Shown here in pieces: positions 61,043-64,000 of a stretch of DNA of 64,000 nucleotides. Source of the stretch: Bacillus timonensis (lineage in GTDB: Bacteria; Bacillota; Bacilli; Bacillales; Bacillaceae_L); the NCBI RefSeq assembly GCF_000285535.1, contig NZ_HE610986.1:137204-201203 (forward strand), read 5' to 3'. A program made the translations under genes and the position numbers. Within the stretch, counting starts at the first letter, position 1; the number at the start of each line of letters is the position of its first letter. Under the pieces are notes generated by a model that did not search any database, had not been told where the DNA came from, and saw only the letters and a program-made list of their open reading frames with translations.

Positions 61043-63241
61043 TTACGATAAATCGGTTGGTTCAAAATCAAAAAGACTGTACAATTTATAAGCCATTAAA
61101 AGCTCGAATCTTACTTCCGCATCATTTAGATCTACCTTTAATAACTCGGCGATGCGGTCAATTCGATATTCTAAGGTGCTTCGATGAATGTATAATGCAT
61201 TTGAGGCTTCCCTTACATTTCCGTTATGGAGGAGGAAGACCTTCAATGTCCCGAAAAGATCAACATTATTTTTTTCGGAGTATTGTAGTAAAGCACCGAG
61301 GTTTTTCTTGATGTAGATTCGGGCTGATTGGATATCACTCGTGTTGCTAAGTATGGTATAAGCTCCAAGGTCATCATATACGGCATAGCCACCGTCCGGA
61401 TTGCGGTTTGCAATGACGTTTTTGGCCTTTGAAGCTTTCATGAAACTATCATAGTAGTCATCAAGTGTTGATGTACTCCCACCGATTCCAACATAGGCGG
61501 TAACCTTTTCTTTTTTTGTGGATTCCGCTAAGAGTTTATATATCCGGCTCCAAAAGTCTTTTTCGCTCGGTGTTTGAACAATGATGATAAATTCATCACC
61601 TTTACGACTGAAGATAATCCCCTTTAAATGAAAGGATAAATCAGACTTCATTTGATCCCATACTCTTGATTTTTTTGATTCAATCGCCACTACATTATCT
61701 CCACCATCGTCCTCTATATAAAAGGAACCGACTACAACTGTATGAGGTTCGAGTATATTCCAATTTGTTAATGTGGCATATTGAATGATTTTTTCTGGAT
61801 ACTCAATCGTCTCCTCGAACAATTGATTAATAAATCCTTCTTGAATTTGTTCTTTTGTATCAAGAACGAGTTTTTGTTTGATAAATTCAATCGCATACAC
61901 ATTTAAGACATAGTCAATCGTTAAGCGAATAAGACGGTGCATTCTTTTCTGATATAAGCTAACAACCAAATATCCTAAAGCTTTATTTCCCTGTAAAATG
62001 GGCAGTACATGCAAGACTGTGTCATTTACTGTTAGTTGCATGTCTTCGGTACGAAGCTGTATGATTTCATTTTTCATCTTCATGATTTCACTTTGATAGT
62101 CAGTTTGAAGGTGCTTTTCTTCTCCTTTTACCTTTGATGTAATTGGATTCATAAATCGATCATACAAAAATACTGTACTATCAATCATAGGACTAATCGT
62201 ATTTGTAATTTCGATTAAATCTGCACCTTTTACTGTCTTTGTAACTAATTCCTGCTGATATTCTAGAATGGTCTCTAAACTTTTTTTACTTTCATATTCA
62301 AATTTATACAGCCTTGCATTTTCAATTTGCATGGACACGAAATCAGATAAAAATTTCAAAAATTCAAGGTCTTCCTCTGTAAAATTAGTCTCCCCACCTG
62401 TCGTAACATAGAGAACACCAATGGCTTTTAAATTTACCAATAACGGGACTGTTAATTCCGTTCCTCCAGATGCTTCGACATAAGGAAAATAGGAATCTAG
62501 TGATTTGTTTGAGTTAATTTTTATTTTTATTGGATGTCCAACCAAACCATACCATGGGGGATGGAGATCAAAGTATGTATTTTCTTCATCATATAAATAA
62601 ACGCAAGCACCATTTGCTTTCGTTCCTTTACATGCTCGTTCAACAACCTTTTCGATGATGTAATCAATTGAAGAGTTTGGGAGGATATTTTCTTTAATCC
62701 ACTCAATTCCCTTCATTTTTCTCTTTTGATTTTCCTTTTCACGGGCGAGGATAAGGGAGGATGCAACATCATGCCCGAACTCTGTAAATATTTGTTCTGC
62801 TTCTGTAATTAGTGGAACAAACTCATGAAAGCCAATTATGCAAAGACCAAAGCTTTCATTCAAGTTGTGTAAGGGGACTGTAAACCATGTTGAAAGATTT
62901 TCATTCTTTATCGCAGTATGAAAGGCGCAGTTCGTTTCTTCACGCTTGTCTTTCTGCCACCATATTGCGTTTTTCAGTAGTTTAGGAGAGCAGTCTCTAA
63001 CATCTAAGTGGAGTGTTTGGTCGATTGTAAACTGATCTCCCTTCCAAACTTTTGGGACAAGTCTCCCTTTTTCATAAAGGACAACCCCCACCAAATCACA
63101 TGCATATTCCTTATAAAATCCTTCTAAGAGGTAATTTAACGTTTCTTCAATTGTGTCAAAGGTAACAAGGTGGCGCGCCATCGTTCGTAAATGATTATCA
63201 ATTTTTTTCATTAACTTCTCACGTTTTTGCGTTAATTCCAA
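61043..63241 (-). CDS. GAF-domain PucR/CdaR-type transcriptional regulator
   Basis: A 732-residue regulator. Two GAF-like modules cover about 15-170 and 190-325 (TVPLLVNLKAIGVLYVT, NFTEEDLEFLKFLSDFVSMQIENA). A central region (340-600) resembles the GGDEF-like part of PucR proteins (KGIIFSRKGDEFIIIVQ). The C-terminus is the PucR helix-turn-helix (about 670-725): LKVFLLHNGNVREASNALYIHRSTLEYRIDRI. TTG 63241 is chosen because GGTGG lies 7 nt upstream; the ATG five codons earlier lacks a ribosome site. It may control the adjacent acyl-CoA dehydrogenase gene or a distant catabolic pathway. Confidence 0.87.
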   Translation of the reverse strand: MELTQKREKLMKKIDNHLRTMARHLVTFDTIEETLNYLLEGFYKEYACDLVGVVLYEKGRLVPKVWKGDQFTIDQTLHLDVRDCSPKLLKNAIWWQKDKREETNCAFHTAIKNENLSTWFTVPLHNLNESFGLCIIGFHEFVPLITEAEQIFTEFGHDVASSLILAREKENQKRKMKGIEWIKENILPNSSIDYIIEKVVERACKGTKANGACVYLYDEENTYFDLHPPWYGLVGHPIKIKINSNKSLDSYFPYVEASGGTELTVPLLVNLKAIGVLYVTTGGETNFTEEDLEFLKFLSDFVSMQIENARLYKFEYESKKSLETILEYQQELVTKTVKGADLIEITNTISPMIDSTVFLYDRFMNPITSKVKGEEKHLQTDYQSEIMKMKNEIIQLRTEDMQLTVNDTVLHVLPILQGNKALGYLVVSLYQKRMHRLIRLTIDYVLNVYAIEFIKQKLVLDTKEQIQEGFINQLFEETIEYPEKIIQYATLTNWNILEPHTVVVGSFYIEDDGGDNVVAIESKKSRVWDQMKSDLSFHLKGIIFSRKGDEFIIIVQTPSEKDFWSRIYKLLAESTKKEKVTAYVGIGGSTSTLDDYYDSFMKASKAKNVIANRNPDGGYAVYDDLGAYTILSNTSDIQSARIYIKKNLGALLQYSEKNNVDLFGTLKVFLLHNGNVREASNALYIHRSTLEYRIDRIAELLKVDLNDAEVRFELLMAYKLYSLFDFEPTDLS

Positions 63242-63331
63242 AGAATCACCACCCATATACTCTATTTTCTATATTAATTCCACTCAAGGCATTGAATTCC
63301 TTCCTTTAGTGGTAATTATGTATAGAAAGAC

Positions 63332-64000
63332 CTATTTAAGGATTTCTTTTGCAATGACAACTCGTTGAATTTGGTTTGTCCCTTCATAAATTTGCATGAT
63401 TTTTGCATCTCTAAAATACTTCTCGACCGGGTAATCACGGATGAATCCATAACCTCCAAAAATTTGTACGGCATCTGTTGCAACCTTCATCGCAGTATCA
63501 GATGCAAAGCATTTTGCAAAGGATGCATGTTTAATAGATGGAGTGCCGGATTGAAATAAGTGAACAGCTTGATGAACAAGAAGCCTTGCTGCCTCTATAT
63601 TCATGGCCATGTCTGCAAGCATGAATTGGATTGCTTGCAGATTTGAGATTGGTTTACCAAACTGGATTCTATCCTTTGAATAAGCAAGCGCATCTTCATA
63701 GGCTGCTTGAGCAATCCCTACAGCCTGAGCTCCTACCATTGGTCTAGCATTCATTAGCCCTTGTAAAAAAATTTTTAAACCGGCACCTTCCGCACCGATT
63801 CGGTTCGAAGCTGGGACGCAAACATCTTCGAAAATAACAGATGCTGTGTTTGAGGCACGTAACCCTAGCTTTTTCTCCTTTCCTCCAACCTGTAACCCTT
63901 CGGAATCTCTCTCAACAACGAAAGCTGTGAAACCACTGTCTTTTACATTCGCTAGCACAACAAAAAAATCAGCATAGCTCGCATTTGTAATAAAACATTT
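63332..64000 (-). CDS. Acyl-CoA dehydrogenase, partial (5' end outside window)
   Basis: The last 222 residues of an acyl-CoA dehydrogenase. The frame stays open to the window edge (KCFITNASYADFFVV), so the N-terminal half lies beyond 64000. Visible are GLRASNTASVIFEDVCVP, the FAD/CoA helices MADMAMNIEAARLLVHQA-like region, IFGGYGFIRDYPVEKYFRD and the catalytic glutamate in IYEGTNQIQR. It oxidises acyl-CoA to enoyl-CoA in fatty-acid or branched-chain degradation. Confidence 0.92.
   Translation of the reverse strand, partial: KCFITNASYADFFVVLANVKDSGFTAFVVERDSEGLQVGGKEKKLGLRASNTASVIFEDVCVPASNRIGAEGAGLKIFLQGLMNARPMVGAQAVGIAQAAYEDALAYSKDRIQFGKPISNLQAIQFMLADMAMNIEAARLLVHQAVHLFQSGTPSIKHASFAKCFASDTAMKVATDAVQIFGGYGFIRDYPVEKYFRDAKIMQIYEGTNQIQRVVIAKEILK

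Overview
This is an AT-rich chromosomal segment from an endospore-forming member of the Bacillaceae (Bacillus in the broad sense). The evidence is two CotF/YusN-type coat proteins, a gamma-type SASP, a complete gerA-type germination operon and strong Shine-Dalgarno sites with frequent TTG/GTG starts. Several clusters match Bacillus subtilis blocks: yusM-yusN, yfiZ-yfhA-yusV-yfiY, ykoS-ykoT, ykoG-ykoH with PepSY genes, mhq genes and tcyABC. The species cannot be fixed from this window. No rRNA, tRNA, CRISPR array, prophage or intact insertion sequence was seen.

Layout. 1-2.4 kb: tandem hairpin repeat, proline dehydrogenase, two spore-coat genes. 2.2-7.4 kb: Fur-regulated hydroxamate siderophore import locus, a five-gene leftward operon (two permeases, ATPase, Fe-S reductase, DUF2573) divergent from the binding lipoprotein, with three Fur boxes between. 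7.4-13 kb: Gfo/Idh oxidoreductase, benzil reductase-like SDR, gerA-gerB-gerC-type operon. 13.2-17.9 kb: subtilisin-like protease, then ykoS-ykoT-gtrA glycosylation genes. 18-25 kb: DD-carboxypeptidase with a frameshift, ASCH protein, SASP gene and small genes, two quinone-stress genes with MhqR-type operators, a lipoprotein and a DUF3231 protein. 25-32.8 kb: RpiR regulator and class-III aminotransferase, TAXI-type TRAP transporter, DUF4064 protein, peptide deformylase, SGNH hydrolase. 33-42.3 kb: DUF1836 protein, thioredoxin-fold proteins, MarR-MMPL efflux operon, DUF1646 transporter, DUF1284 protein, serine hydrolase. 42.3-49.5 kb: transposase remnant, PepSY/two-component operon, VTT membrane protein, small genes, DUF438/hemerythrin/PAS protein, a GC-rich palindromic cassette, YneR-like protein. 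49.7-53.9 kb: CstA pyruvate-type transporter with a tiny overlapping partner gene and LytS-LytR. 54-64 kb: GH3 beta-glucosidase divergent from a frameshifted AraC regulator, FMN reductase, cystine ABC transporter, PucR-type GAF regulator, and an acyl-CoA dehydrogenase that runs off the right edge.

The most unusual signals are not protein genes. (1) Three dispersed copies of an element made of four degenerate palindromic units, with spacing 51/61/51 bp exact in two copies and nearly so in the third, all placed between converging genes. (2) A different four-unit array with an exact 52-bp period at the left edge. (3) A short GC-rich cassette sitting between two copies of one terminator hairpin. 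(4) Two genes broken by exactly one missing A in an A-run, one at an in-frame A-AAA-AAG slippery heptamer. Genes lie on both strands, and most convergent junctions carry clear intrinsic terminators.

Stretches over 300 bases without a gene: 1-308 (tandem repeat and terminator), 17874-18253 (repeat copy A and terminator), 30510-30885 (two palindromes), 33556-34145 (terminator and repeat copy B), 42279-42955 (IS remnant, repeat copy C, terminator), 48893-49224 (palindromic cassette).
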